Origin: Argopecten irradians
Lineage: Eukaryota; Mollusca; Bivalvia; Pectinida; Pectinidae
Length of the DNA: 64,000 nt
Direction: 5' to 3'
NCBI RefSeq assembly: GCF_041381155.1
Contig: NC_091134.1
Coordinates: 5,384,255-5,448,254, forward strand
A model generated the notes under the pieces. It was not told where the DNA came from and made no database searches. It saw only the letters and a list, made by a program, of their open reading frames with translations. The translations under genes were made by a program, and so were the position numbers. Numbering within the stretch: the first letter of the stretch is position 1; every line of letters starts with the position of its first letter. Below are positions 24,201 through 30,361 of this stretch, piece by piece.

Positions 24201-27200
24201 ATTAATAGTGCTTAAAATCCATGTCTGTACATTTGTAGTACTTTCCTGTTGTAAAGAACTCGCCAGTGAAGACAAACTCGAATGCCAACTCCTCAGGAGG
24301 TATACAGTTGGTGAGTCTCCATACAAGCTGTTTAAGGGACGGGACACAAAAAATGGAATCTGAAATTGTAGATTTATTAAACTCTGAAAGTAGCACTGTG
24401 TTGATTCAGGATCTATTCATTACAGGCAATACCTACCTAACCAAAGGTCTTCAATTATTAAAATCAATCTCTTGTAATATATATCAGTTGTTGAATATGC
24501 TTTCACTTTGTAAATAGTGTATTATAGAATTTTATGTTTTTGTTATTATTTTGAATTGTACAATGAAAATCTATCATCTTTCATTGAAATTATAGTATTA
24601 AGACAGCAGTTAAAAATTCAAAGTTTATTAAATTAATCTGATAATGTATTGTAGATTGATATGAACTGGAAACTAGTCAAGAACACTGTAAAAAGGAAGT
24701 TACCTGAAGAAAAAGCTGCATCCTCTCCAGCTCCAGGTAAATACCCTCAGGTGTTCCCCAAATGTATCACTAGAGTTGATAATGTGTTCCCCAAATGTAT
24801 CACCAGAGTTGATGTGTACTTGAAATGTGTCATAATTTGAAGCATTAGTGCATTGTGCTCCTTCCTTTGTCATAAGTGTGTACTTGTCATCATTAAAGGT
24901 GATATATATAATTTGATGTAAGATTATCAGCATCAAACAATATTTCACTCTTGTCAGGTCCCCCTGCCAAACGACAGAAGAAAGAAGAAAAGGAAGAGAC
25001 AGAACAAGAAGAAACACCTCGTAAAACTCTCTCCCAGGTTTGTATTTGTCACTGGTTGTTGGAACAGTTTGGTGTCATTCACAGAATCTAATTAAGGAAG
25101 CATCTGATTATAGATTTTTTCTGTAGTGCTTTTTTTATCCAGTGATTGCATTAAAGTTTGAGGATTCTTATACTTCTTAACTTTGTCAGTCACTTAATTC
25201 ATACTCTAATTACTCATAATATCTAGACTTATTGGTCTACTTGAAAGATAAGTTTGAAATCATTTAAAACTGCTAAAGCTAGGTGAAAAAACTATTTGAC
25301 AATGTGTAATATATTGATAGACTTTGAGAAAGGGCATTTATAATTGCAAAAATAGACATACAGCTAATAGAGAAGTGTTAATACACAGTCTGTAGTCATA
25401 TAGATGTAAAAATAGGTGAATTAGATTAATGTATTCTGTAGATGCAGTCATTTTCAAAAGTAAAGTGCTCTTAATTTGTACTTAAAGCAATGTATACTTG
25501 TATAAAGATAATGTTCATTAAATGCTCAATTGTATTGTTGATAATTTTTAGATATTGAAGGAAAAGTACAGTAAGTTACAGAAAGCAGAGAAGATTGGTG
25601 TCAAAAAAGATTTGACAGAAGCAGATGAGAAGAAAAAGAAGAAGGTTGCTAAGAGTATGGCTGATTTAGAGGACAGCTTCCAGCCCTATGACTACAGTAA
25701 AGCAGATAGCAGCATGTTTCAAGGTAACCTGCACTTTACAATCACAATGGAAGATGTCTTCTGCATCTAATTATCTGAACTATAAAATCAGTGGTAACAT
25801 AAGGCCCTGATTTCTTTGGGGAAAAAACTTAAGTCTAAAACAGACTTAAGGCAACTTTTTAAAAATACTGTTCTATTACATATTAAGGAGAATACCTAAG
25901 TTTTGACTTATGTCAATGCACTTTGTTTTGATATTTGAATTACCATAATGATAATAATTGATAAAGTTTCTATCCATTTTCTATTTCTTTGAAGACATTA
26001 AATATTATGAAAGAGTTGTGTGACAGGAATTTAATGCGTATTTAATGTATAGAGATTGACTGATTGATGTATACAAGCCAAAGTCAGGGTTTGAAATTAA
26101 ATCTTCATGGTCTTTTTGATGTACATTTTGTATTTTCAACATTACAAACCTATCTAAAATAATAATAATAATAAAAAATAATAATACAAAAGCTTCAAAT
26201 GAAGCAGCGAATTCCTGTGTTAGGCATTACACAGTAGTTTGAATAGGTTCTGACACTAGGAGTACTTTCAAATATTTGTATAAACGGCCCGAGAAAGCTA
26301 TCAGAATGACACAGAAAGCACAGCAGTATTGAAGGTAAACCACACTACCATTATTCCTTCTCTTACAATATTACAGGATTGAACGCTATAATTTTACTTA
26401 TTACAGGATTGAACACTATAATTTTACTTATTACAGGATTGAACACTATAATTTTACTTATTACAGGATTGAACACTATAATTTTACTTATTACAGGATT
26501 GAACACTATAATTTTACTTATTACAGGATTGAACACTATAATTTTACTTATTACAGGATTGAACACTATAATTTTACTTACAGGTGGTTCAGCAGCTAGT
26601 AAATCTAAGGTGTATAACCCTAACAGATACTTAAAACATTACAGGATTGAACGCTATAATTTTACTTACAGGTGGTTCAGCAGCTAGTAAATCTAAGGTG
26701 TATAACCCTAACAGATACTTAAAACATTACAGGATTGAACACTATAATTTTACTTACAGGTGGTTCAGCAGCTAGTAAATCTAAGGTGTATAACCCTAAC
26801 AGATACTTCGGATCAAAGGGTAAACTTGGCAAGGTCAGTACAATGTTATATCACACTATTTATCTCAGCAAAGAATACTGAGATCAAAGAGTAACAATAA
26901 AGATATATGTAAATATACAGAACAATAAAGATATTACATTTCATTACATATCTGTATTTAATTCAATAAAACAATTGGAGTCAAAATACAACAAGACCAA
27001 CTAATTCTTTAATCTGTAATCAGAAAAAACATATATTATGATACCAAAGTTGTGATTTCAAAATTCGTTCAAGCACGGTAAGAGCTAGTGTATCTGATTA
27101 ATATCTGGATTTGTTACATGAATTTGAATCAAGGTGAGTGATCGTCATAATAATAGCTTTTCTTTGCTAACAAAGAATGATTTGAACAATTTATTTCATA

Positions 27201-27333
27201 AACAATGTATCTTTAATATGATTGCTTATATAAAGAAAAGATTGAATTGTTCTTTTCACTTTGACAGGGAAAAAAACCCAAATTATCATCATGGAAGTCA
27301 AATAAAGGTCACAGCTTCAAGGACAAGAAGTAG
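140..27333 (+). CDS. EXOSC10: EXOSC10 (RRP6), exosome 3'-5' exoribonuclease, 22 coding exons
   Basis: Nuclear exosome catalytic subunit that trims and degrades rRNA precursors, snoRNAs and other nuclear RNAs. Joining exons 140-223, 7692-7828, the second-copy exons 3-9 (11560-14618), then 14899-15089, 15757-15913, 16701-16849, 17272-17434, 18485-18620, 23364-23467, 23894-23971, 24239-24310, 24655-24736, 24958-25037, 25552-25723, 26760-26833 and 27268-27333 gives 2526 nt, 841 aa (human about 885). All junctions are GT-AG and in phase. Seen: PMC2NT region about 29-150; DEDD motifs AVDLE (D284, E286), GADLDIDW (D342) and YAREDTHY (Y407, D411); HRDC about 470-548; a Lys/Glu-rich tail with PYDYSKAD near the end. 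The start at 140 has context CAAAATGG and gives an N-terminus like human EXOSC10; an in-frame ATG at 56 is less likely. The gene is disturbed by an exon 3-9 duplication and by tandem arrays in introns 14 and 20. Confidence 0.93.
1245..1296. repeat. ACTAGTCC-rich fragment (left)
   Basis: Contains CTAGTCAGTTGG, TTTACTAGTCCGACTA and CACTAGTCCAAAT. Related ACTAGTCC/GGACTAGT sequence resumes at 3968-4050 on the other side of the hairpin-ended element, so one older repeat may have been split by that insertion. Confidence 0.4.
1472..3943 (+). mobile_element. Hairpin-ended non-autonomous element, family A, with 155-bp core repeats
   Basis: Starts TTTTTAG, then an 11-bp stem AGCCCACCATC / GATGGTGGGCT (1477-1502), followed by GTCC/GTCCGTC-rich sequence. 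About eleven core units of about 155 bp follow, each with GTTACCGCTATTTCTCAAAA, CAAGATGGCC and GGCCATCTTGG. It ends in GGATCTCTTGTT. This architecture resembles the bivalve pearl and Helentron-associated elements. It has no coding capacity. A 462-bp element is inserted inside it. Confidence 0.7.
2147..2608. mobile_element. 462-bp inverted-repeat element with 10-bp target duplication
   Basis: Perfect 13-bp ends TAGACTGGTTCCC / GGGAACCAGTCTA, with imperfect arm similarity continuing inward to GGACCGGTAGCG, about 75 bp. Flanked by direct repeats CATTTTGGGA (2137-2146 and 2609-2618). A 10-bp duplication suits a Mutator-like (MULE) mobilised element. No transposase. Confidence 0.75.
3955..4062. 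repeat. ACTAGTCC-rich fragment (right)
   Basis: CCACTAGTCCAATCGGACTA, CAACTAGTCCGGCTG and CGGACTAGTGC form short palindromes. Probably the other half of the fragment at 1245-1296. Confidence 0.4.
4063..6199. other. Intron 1 sequence without a recognised gene
   Basis: AT-rich. An open frame at 5890-6111 (73 codons) has no homology I recognise and no splice or codon support. Stretches near 4140 and 5730 look like decayed interspersed repeats, but their limits cannot be set. Confidence 0.5.
6200..6350. mobile_element. 151-bp MITE-like inverted repeat
   Basis: Left arm starts ACAGTTATCAACTTATTTT then AGGTGGATA. The right end mirrors it: the complement of its last bases begins ACAGTTATTAACCTATTTT. 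Arms of about 65-70 bp face each other across CAGCCTTCGGCCTCTGG. No coding potential. Confidence 0.65.
6375..6446 (+). repeat. Short GGCCTTCGGACTATT tandem repeats
   Basis: Degenerate units GGGCCTTCGGACTATT, GGACCTTCGGATTA and GGCCTTCGGACTATTAG directly after the MITE at 6200-6350. Confidence 0.6.
7115..7450. mobile_element. 336-bp element with CAGGGC ends
   Basis: Begins CAGGGCGCTTTTTTTT and ends AGAAAAAGCCCTG, so the complement of the right end begins CAGGGCTTTTTCT. The flanks share AGTTT on both sides. Ends starting CAGGG recall hAT-type MITEs, but an 8-bp target duplication is not clear. Internal palindrome GGGGCCGAAAATCGGCCCC. Confidence 0.55.
7692..7828 (+). CDS. EXOSC10: EXOSC10 exon 2 (start of PMC2NT domain)
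   Basis: Acceptor TTTCAG, donor AT|GTAATT, ends in phase 2. It encodes KTLRAVLQATKSSNDLP through DIEGKRILH. The PMC2NT domain binds the cofactor C1D/Rrp47. The split Ile codon AT|T joins exon 3 to give HIVQNVMQ, aligned without a gap to human QCMSRVMQ. The duplication breakpoint falls four bases before the exon's end. Confidence 0.9.
8044..8170 (+). CDS. EXOSC10: EXOSC10 exon 3, copy 1 (duplicated)
   Basis: Encodes VQNVMQHQNV to DANDQILERV, part of PMC2NT. It enters in phase 2 and leaves in phase 0. An identical exon lies at 11560-11686. Confidence 0.85.
8547..8651 (+). CDS. EXOSC10: EXOSC10 exon 4, copy 1
   Basis: Encodes GSWLDEASGIKKKD to TSWNKK, matching human LLDEASGVNKN...SSWNRK. Phase 0 to 0. 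The twin is at 12061-12165. Confidence 0.85.
9002..9161 (+). CDS. EXOSC10: EXOSC10 exon 5, copy 1
   Basis: Encodes KNALASKSPASYHL to NAIKCLE with the conserved AKNILRPQLRFKDKIDN, the linker that packs on the exonuclease core in the family. Ends in phase 1. The twin is at 12516-12675. Confidence 0.87.
9658..9715 (+). CDS. EXOSC10: EXOSC10 exon 6, copy 1
   Basis: Short 58-nt exon encoding DSMKLPDDVTPDTMENPSF. Phase 1 in, phase 2 out, donor TT|GTAAGT. The twin is at 13172-13229. Confidence 0.82.
9950..10025 (+). CDS. EXOSC10: EXOSC10 exon 7, copy 1
   Basis: Encodes YPHPYQYELDHWTPRPD to TVVPI, matching human AHPYQYELNHFTP. Donor ATT|GTGAGT, phase 0. The twin is at 13464-13539. Confidence 0.87.
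10279..10389 (+). CDS. EXOSC10: EXOSC10 exon 8, copy 1 (DEDD motif I)
   Basis: Encodes EPRPLEETPL to RAIAVDLE. The terminal DLE holds the first two catalytic acidic residues. Donor GAG|GTAAGT, phase 0. The twin is at 13793-13903. Confidence 0.88.
10571..10860 (+). repeat. 15-bp minisatellite in intron 8, copy 1
   Basis: Units of the form GGTGTGACTTGATTT and GGTGTGGTTTAATTT, about 19 copies. The 15-bp period leaves a frame open with a 5-residue Leu-Ile-x-Cys-x pattern, which is an artefact. Confidence 0.85.
10925..11069 (+). pseudogene. EXOSC10: EXOSC10 exon 9, copy 1, frameshifted
   Basis: Homologous to the intact 144-nt exon at 14475-14618 but 145 nt long. There is one extra C in the CCC at 10974-10976, after LCLMQIS. 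Read from exon 8 it reaches TGA at 10985-10987, before exonuclease motif II. As assembled, this copy cannot encode a working exonuclease. The insertion may be real or a base error. Confidence 0.85.
11560..11686 (+). CDS. EXOSC10: EXOSC10 exon 3, copy 2
   Basis: Second copy of the PMC2NT exon, with acceptor TTAAATGTAG. It must be joined to exon 2 (phase 2). It cannot follow copy-1 exon 9 in frame. Confidence 0.9.
12061..12165 (+). CDS. EXOSC10: EXOSC10 exon 4, copy 2
   Basis: Same sequence and phases as 8547-8651; acceptor TTGTCGCAG, donor AAG|GTATCT. Confidence 0.9.
12516..12675 (+). CDS. EXOSC10: EXOSC10 exon 5, copy 2
   Basis: Same sequence and phases as 9002-9161; acceptor TTTATAG, donor GAAG|GTAAGC. 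Confidence 0.9.
13172..13229 (+). CDS. EXOSC10: EXOSC10 exon 6, copy 2
   Basis: Same 58-nt exon as 9658-9715, phase 1 to 2. Confidence 0.87.
13464..13539 (+). CDS. EXOSC10: EXOSC10 exon 7, copy 2
   Basis: Same exon as 9950-10025, encoding HPYQYELDHW. Confidence 0.9.
13793..13903 (+). CDS. EXOSC10: EXOSC10 exon 8, copy 2 (DEDD motif I: D284, E286)
   Basis: Same exon as 10279-10389, ending RAIAVDLE. The following intron differs from copy 1 by a short insertion after the donor. Confidence 0.92.
14111..14411 (+). repeat. 15-bp minisatellite in intron 8, copy 2
   Basis: Same array as 10571-10860 inside the second duplicated block, with different unit order near the start and one irregular GGGTGTGGGTGTG. 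Confidence 0.85.
14475..14618 (+). CDS. EXOSC10: EXOSC10 exon 9, copy 2 (intact)
   Basis: 144 nt, phase 0 to 0, encoding HHSYRTFQGILCLMQ to FTDPNIVK. This is the intact version; its partner at 10925-11069 has an extra base. It continues directly into exon 10. Confidence 0.93.
14899..15089 (+). CDS. EXOSC10: EXOSC10 exon 10 (DEDD motif II)
   Basis: Encodes VFHGADLDIDWLQRD to QLADWRIR, including catalytic D342. Single copy; the duplication ends 8 bases before it at 14890. Donor CG|GTAAAA, phase 2. Confidence 0.94.
15352..15560. mobile_element. 209-bp MITE with about 80-bp inverted arms
   Basis: Left end ATAGGAATAATTCATGTACC. The right end is its complement, GGTACATGAATTATTCCTAT. Arms continue through GTTTGTGCG and CTAGTGGTGATGGAA versus TTCCATCACCATTAG. 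A TGA flanks each side, a possible 3-bp target duplication. Lies in intron 10. Confidence 0.75.
15595..15650 (+). repeat. Dispersed repeat, copy 1
   Basis: Contains CATGCTTCAATAACTGTTAC and TGGAAGAACATG; a related copy is at 16253-16310. Confidence 0.5.
15757..15913 (+). CDS. EXOSC10: EXOSC10 exon 11 (DEDD motif III)
   Basis: Encodes PLPKELISYAREDTHY to FNRSKDICAK. Y407 and D411 form the DEDD-Y motif III; human has YARDD where this has YARED, and the catalytic Asp is kept. Confidence 0.94.
16253..16310 (+). repeat. Dispersed repeat, copy 2
   Basis: CATGCTTCAATAACAGTTAC then TTGGAAGAACATT, matching 15595-15650 with substitutions. Confidence 0.5.
16701..16849 (+). CDS. EXOSC10: EXOSC10 exon 12 (HRDC start)
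   Basis: Encodes VYKKHIFKEDDYLEL to TGRREDESLG. QQLHALKNLYKWRD starts the HRDC helical domain. Donor GG|GTTAGT, phase 2. Confidence 0.93.
17272..17434 (+). CDS. EXOSC10: EXOSC10 exon 13 (HRDC end)
   Basis: Encodes YVLPNHMLLQIVE to EAREKPLAK with the conserved CCNPIPPLVRQ. Donor AAG|GTAAAT, phase 0. Confidence 0.94.
17571..18060 (+). mobile_element. Hairpin-started repeat, family D, in intron 13
   Basis: Starts TTTTTAGATCACCTGAC with a GGTCACC-type hairpin, then GTCCGTCGTCGTGCGACG. About 150-170 bp core units follow, with TAATGAAACTTTGTATATAG and AGTAAATATAAACC recurring near 17690, 17835 and 17985. The 3' limit is unclear. Shares the 5' signature of families A and C. Confidence 0.6.
18485..18620 (+). 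CDS. EXOSC10: EXOSC10 exon 14 (end amplified into an 88-bp array)
   Basis: Encodes VTKRKVNRPSYQ to DPSVMLP, phase 1. The true donor is CCAG|GTAAGT at 18621. Eight further copies of the exon end and donor follow. Reading past the first donor gives Gly-Lys-stop (TAG 18626-18628), so only the first donor keeps the frame. Confidence 0.88.
18533..19335 (+). repeat. 88-bp minisatellite made from the exon 14 end and donor, 9 copies
   Basis: Unit ends CGTCAGTGATGTTACCAG then GTAAGTAGTC. The CCAG ends lie at 18620, 18708, 18799, 18887, 18975, 19063, 19151, 19233 and 19321. The first unit is coding (exon 14). The rest differ from it by shared changes (GACCAACTC for GACCGACCC), so they spread from one derived copy. 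Confidence 0.93.
19405..23250 (+). repeat. 40-bp minisatellite, about 96 copies, in intron 14
   Basis: Unit is TAGCGGTTTTGTCTTGCTAC then TCCAGTACCCACCATCATCA. Variants: CAACATC, CAGCATC, GCCTTG, and T-run expansions to about 13 T. The block 20220-21600 is almost uniform; both flanks are more varied, as expected if expansion is most recent in the centre. Each unit has a T/C-rich tract ending in CTACTCCAG, like an intron 3' end. Confidence 0.95.
23364..23467 (+). CDS. EXOSC10: EXOSC10 exon 15
   Basis: Acceptor TTAACTAG after 4.7 kb of tandem repeats. The split codon G|AC gives Asp, then PRNPANHSPSQT to LSVYSTNK. The inner AG at 23369-23370 would put the exon out of frame. Poorly conserved linker region. 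Confidence 0.8.
23894..23971 (+). CDS. EXOSC10: EXOSC10 exon 16
   Basis: 26 codons encoding MKTEGESPAMKIAAKI to ELFVSPFEK. Corresponds to human AQKKAQNIMESFENPF. Phase 0 to 0. Confidence 0.87.
24239..24310 (+). CDS. EXOSC10: EXOSC10 exon 17
   Basis: 24 codons encoding YFPVVKNSPVKTNS to SSGGIQL. Acceptor TTTGTAG, donor TTG|GTGAGT. Supported by phase continuity rather than strong homology. Confidence 0.8.
24655..24736 (+). CDS. EXOSC10: EXOSC10 exon 18
   Basis: Encodes IDMNWKLVKNTVKRKL to AASSPAP, phase 1 out. Similar in position and character to the human segment with NRWKLAQVQ. Confidence 0.83.
24751..24815 (+). repeat. Two-copy direct repeat in intron 18
   Basis: GTGTTCCCCAAATGTATCAC then AGAGTTGAT occurs twice in tandem. 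Confidence 0.8.
24958..25037 (+). CDS. EXOSC10: EXOSC10 exon 19
   Basis: Lys/Glu-rich segment GPPAKRQKKEEKEE to PRKTLSQ in the basic tail, probably nuclear-localising (PAKRQKK). Confidence 0.83.
25552..25723 (+). CDS. EXOSC10: EXOSC10 exon 20
   Basis: Encodes ILKEKYSKLQKAEK through DSFQPYDYSKADSSMFQ. FQPYDYSKAD is the conserved C-terminal motif (human FTPYDYSQSD). Donor CAAG|GTAACC, phase 1. Confidence 0.9.
26157..26190 (+). repeat. AAT microsatellite
   Basis: AATAATAATAATAATAA, interrupted, in intron 20. Confidence 0.85.
26371..26580 (+). repeat. 30-bp tandem repeat, 7 copies, in intron 20
   Basis: Unit TTACAGGATTGAACACTATA then ATTTTACTTA, exactly 30 bp. The first copy has GAACGC instead of GAACAC. 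Each unit junction reads ATTTTACTTATTACAG, an acceptor-like sequence. No stops in one frame of either strand, because the period is a multiple of three. Confidence 0.93.
26581..26759 (+). repeat. Two 88-bp decoy copies of the exon 21 acceptor and exon start
   Basis: Exon 21 starts CAG|GTGGTTCAGCAGC at 26584, 26672 and 26760, a strict 88-bp period. The first two run to AACAGATACTT, then break into AAAACATTACAGGATTG and have no donor. Splicing to either gives a frame ending at a TAG in the next copy's AGCAGCTAG. Confidence 0.9.
26760..26833 (+). CDS. EXOSC10: EXOSC10 exon 21 (third, complete copy)
   Basis: Encodes GGSAASKSKVYNPNRYFG to GKLGK, matching human GNSKSKVSSQFDPN. Two truncated copies of its start lie at 26584 and 26672. 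Only this copy continues into TTCGGATCAAAG and a donor (AAG|GTCAGT). Confidence 0.88.
27268..27333 (+). CDS. EXOSC10: EXOSC10 exon 22 and stop
   Basis: Encodes GKKPKLSSWKSNKG then HSFKDKK and TAG at 27331-27333. Acceptor CTTTGACAG. A basic C-terminus fits the family. Confidence 0.88.
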   Translation, partial: GKKPKLSSWKSNKGHSFKDKK

Positions 27334-28610
27334 CAGCACAAAAAGTGAATGTTGTTAGAGCAAAGACTGTTAAAAAGATAACATTGTCTTACATTCATTG
27401 TCCCACTCAATATTTTGTGAGTCCCCAAAGAAAGTAATCTAAATAAGCAAACCTGGATTTTAATACCAACTTTGACAATTATTGGGTACAATATATGTCC
27501 CATTTTGTTTGACGATAGCTGCAGTGCTATTTACTTTATTCAGATTCTCTTGGAGGCATTTTAGTTAATCTATACAATATGGCATTCAAGGAACTAAAAA
27601 GAAGTTGTGAAATGGTAAACTAATTTCCCAGATAGGGACCAAAAAAGACTCTCTATACAGTACTACACTGACTGTACATTTGTATGGCTCTGGAACATCA
27701 AGCTTGTTATCTATACATATTTATTATAAGAATATTGTAAAGGAGTTAATTTGTCAAATTGTTTGGTTACAACAGTCATTTGCTGAATTGGTTACTTAGG
27801 GTGCTATACATAAACTGACCACTAACATAAAACGTGTAAGTTTACATATCTTGAATAGTCAGGGGAAGAAGGTAGGACTGACAAAAGACAGAATGTTAAG
27901 GTTTTGTTCTCAGGAAATGCAAGTATATGCGAGTCTCATAAGCATAATTAATTAGCATCCGATTACAGCTTAACAGGGCTGTTTAGAGAAACGGATCCTA
28001 TGATTAGAAGATATTGACAAAGGCATCTAATGTTCTGTTACTAAAATGTCTTTTAATTTTTATTTTACTAAAGTAAGATATTTGAGAGTTGAATGGAGTG
28101 CTTGAAAGTAAAATTTGGTTTTCAGCATTAAATTTTTTTTAAAATTTCAGTAAGGAAGAGAAAGCATATTGATAGTGATAGAATGGAGTGAGTATATGGT
28201 GTTATAAGTTTAATATTGAAATTAAAAGACATTGATGAATCCAAACTATTTTGATGTTATGTTTCCATAAACCATCTCCTAAAAAAATGTTAGCATCAGA
28301 ATTTCAGAATTACACATATTAAAACTAACGAATATCCATTATCGTAATGACTGACTGTCTGCTGTGTCAATTTTAGATTGGTCCCAAAATGCTATCAACA
28401 CAACTATAGGATTGAAAGGGAATTTTTGAGAAATATATCCCCTCGATCTGCAAGGGTTACAATCACTACTGTTATATCTATCCCAGGCCAGGACTTAATG
28501 CCATATTAATAGCTAAATGGGTGATTACATTATGCAACACTCCAGCATAGTATAATATTAAATGATGATAGCTAACCTGATGGAAGGCGCTATGTGTAAC
28601 AAGTAGATGA
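27334..28610. other. EXOSC10 3' UTR and intergenic DNA
   Basis: AT-rich DNA with no open frame that looks coding. No canonical AATAAA near the stop was seen, so the 3' end of the transcript cannot be placed. Confidence 0.5.
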
Positions 28611-28869
28611 GTCAGGGTAGTTTGGTCCTTTGATGTCCATCAAACGAAATTTGTTAAAACTGGCTGTTGTAATGTTCAAATCAAGAAGTGTCTGTAGGCT
28701 TTTAAATGCTCATTTATTAGCGTTTGGGCTGCCATCAGATTTAATATGGTATGGTCCAGGTATGGCAGTGATAGTAACCCTTGAGTAATGAGGATGTGAG
28801 AAAAAGAGAAACAATTTTTATTGTCAAACTCTACCTTAAGTACCCTTTGTTCAAACTTTGGTAGTTGAA

Positions 28870-29381
28870 ATTTGTTACCGGTATTTCTCAGTTAGAGTTT
28901 GTTACTGCTATTATAATCTCAAAAAGTACTGAAGAGATCTGTCTCAAATTTCATTTGTAGAATAAATTCCTCTAGGGTCCTTGTTGCTCATTTTGCAATT
29001 TGAGACTGATCTATCAACAAAATGGCCGACTGGCCGCCATTTTGGATTTTGATAGTTACCACTACAAATGTATTTCTCTGAAATTACTGAAGGGATATCT
29101 CTCAAATTCCATAAGTATGTTCTCCTTGGGCCCTAGTTGTGCATAGTGTCTTTTTGGACTGGTTAGTCAACTAGATGGCCAACCAGCTGCCATCTTGGAT
29201 CTGGGATTTCATCGTTGAAGTTTGTTGCCACTGTTTCTTAGAAAGTACTGAAGTGAACTGTCTCAAAATTTATATAGTATGTTTGAAAAAGTTCGAAAAA
29301 CAGGAAAATATCCCTCTTTCCTTTGTCAGACATAGATCAAACTTTGGTGGGCACTAAGATCCCTCTGAGATCTCTTGTTTC
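28870..29381 (+). mobile_element. Family A fragment inside macrosatellite unit 1
   Basis: Core-type sequence GTTACTGCTAT, AAAAAGTACTGAAGAGATC, CAAAATGGCCGACTGGCCGC and CTAGATGGCCAACC, ending in GATCTCTTGTT. Same 3' end and core as the element at 1472-3943, but the hairpin start is missing. Repeated in all six units. Confidence 0.75.
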
Positions 29382-29861
29382 TACTACTGTATATGTCTAC
29401 TGTGTTGCATTTTATCAACAGTTATATAAATGACTAAGTGTATTTTTGGCATAGAAAAAGCATTTAAAGTGCTCTACATATTTTTCTCCGCCTTTAAGTT
29501 TTAAACTTTCGATATTTGCTGTATATAACCATCTATTTTCAAACATTGTATGTTTTACAACAGTTTGTGATGGTAAAAATTACAAGAAATATAACTTTAA
29601 GGCTTGATTGGTCGCTTTTAAGGTCGTGATTGTCTGTAAAGGACAAAAAGACATAGACAAAAAAAGTCTATATATCCTTATTCACAGCCCCACTATCACT
29701 ACCTCTACCCCTGGGAACAAAGGCCACACTAGCTGTGGTATCGTGAATAATTCACCACTGAAATCCTCATTTTGTTTGATTCTGTCATGTGTTGAGGCAG
29801 AAAACCTTGTTGACAAATCATAGTTGAAAATCAAAACCAGACATACTTCGTGTATACAACG

Positions 29862-30361
29862 TTTTTAGCTCACCTGGTCCAAAGGTGAGCTTATGCGACT
29901 GTTGCGTCTGGCATCCGTCAACAATCCACTTCTTTTCCTTGGACTTCTTCTGGTCAGATTAACGAAATACTACTGGTAGCATCCTTATGGGGTACCGACT
30001 GAAAATTGTTCAAATGGTCAGACTGAGGGGCCGGGCCAAAAGGGGTCAATTTGGCTATTTCTATATAAATTACTTCTTCTCTGAAACTGAGCATGGGTTA
30101 GCACTCATATTGCAATGGTAGCATCCTTATAGGTGCATGGGGATTCAAAATTATACAAATGACTGGGCTGACCCCCAGGGCCTGAGGCACGGGGTCAATT
30201 AGGCTACTATTTCCATATAAATTACTTCGTCTCTGAAACTATGTATTGGATATATAGTACCCATAATTGTTATATCATTTGGATTCAAAATTAAACAAAT
30301 CGTGGGATCAATTTTGGTAATTTTTCTAATTGTAAGAGTCTTTGCGATATTTACTAAAAAA
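29862..30361 (+). mobile_element. Family C hairpin-started fragment in macrosatellite unit 1
   Basis: TTTTTAG, then stem AGCTCACCT / AGGTGAGCT with loop GGTCCAA, then TATGCGACTGTTGCGTC. Core pieces TATATAAATTACTTCTTCTC and GTAGCATCCTTAT recur twice. It runs up to the start of the reversed family B element. Confidence 0.65.
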
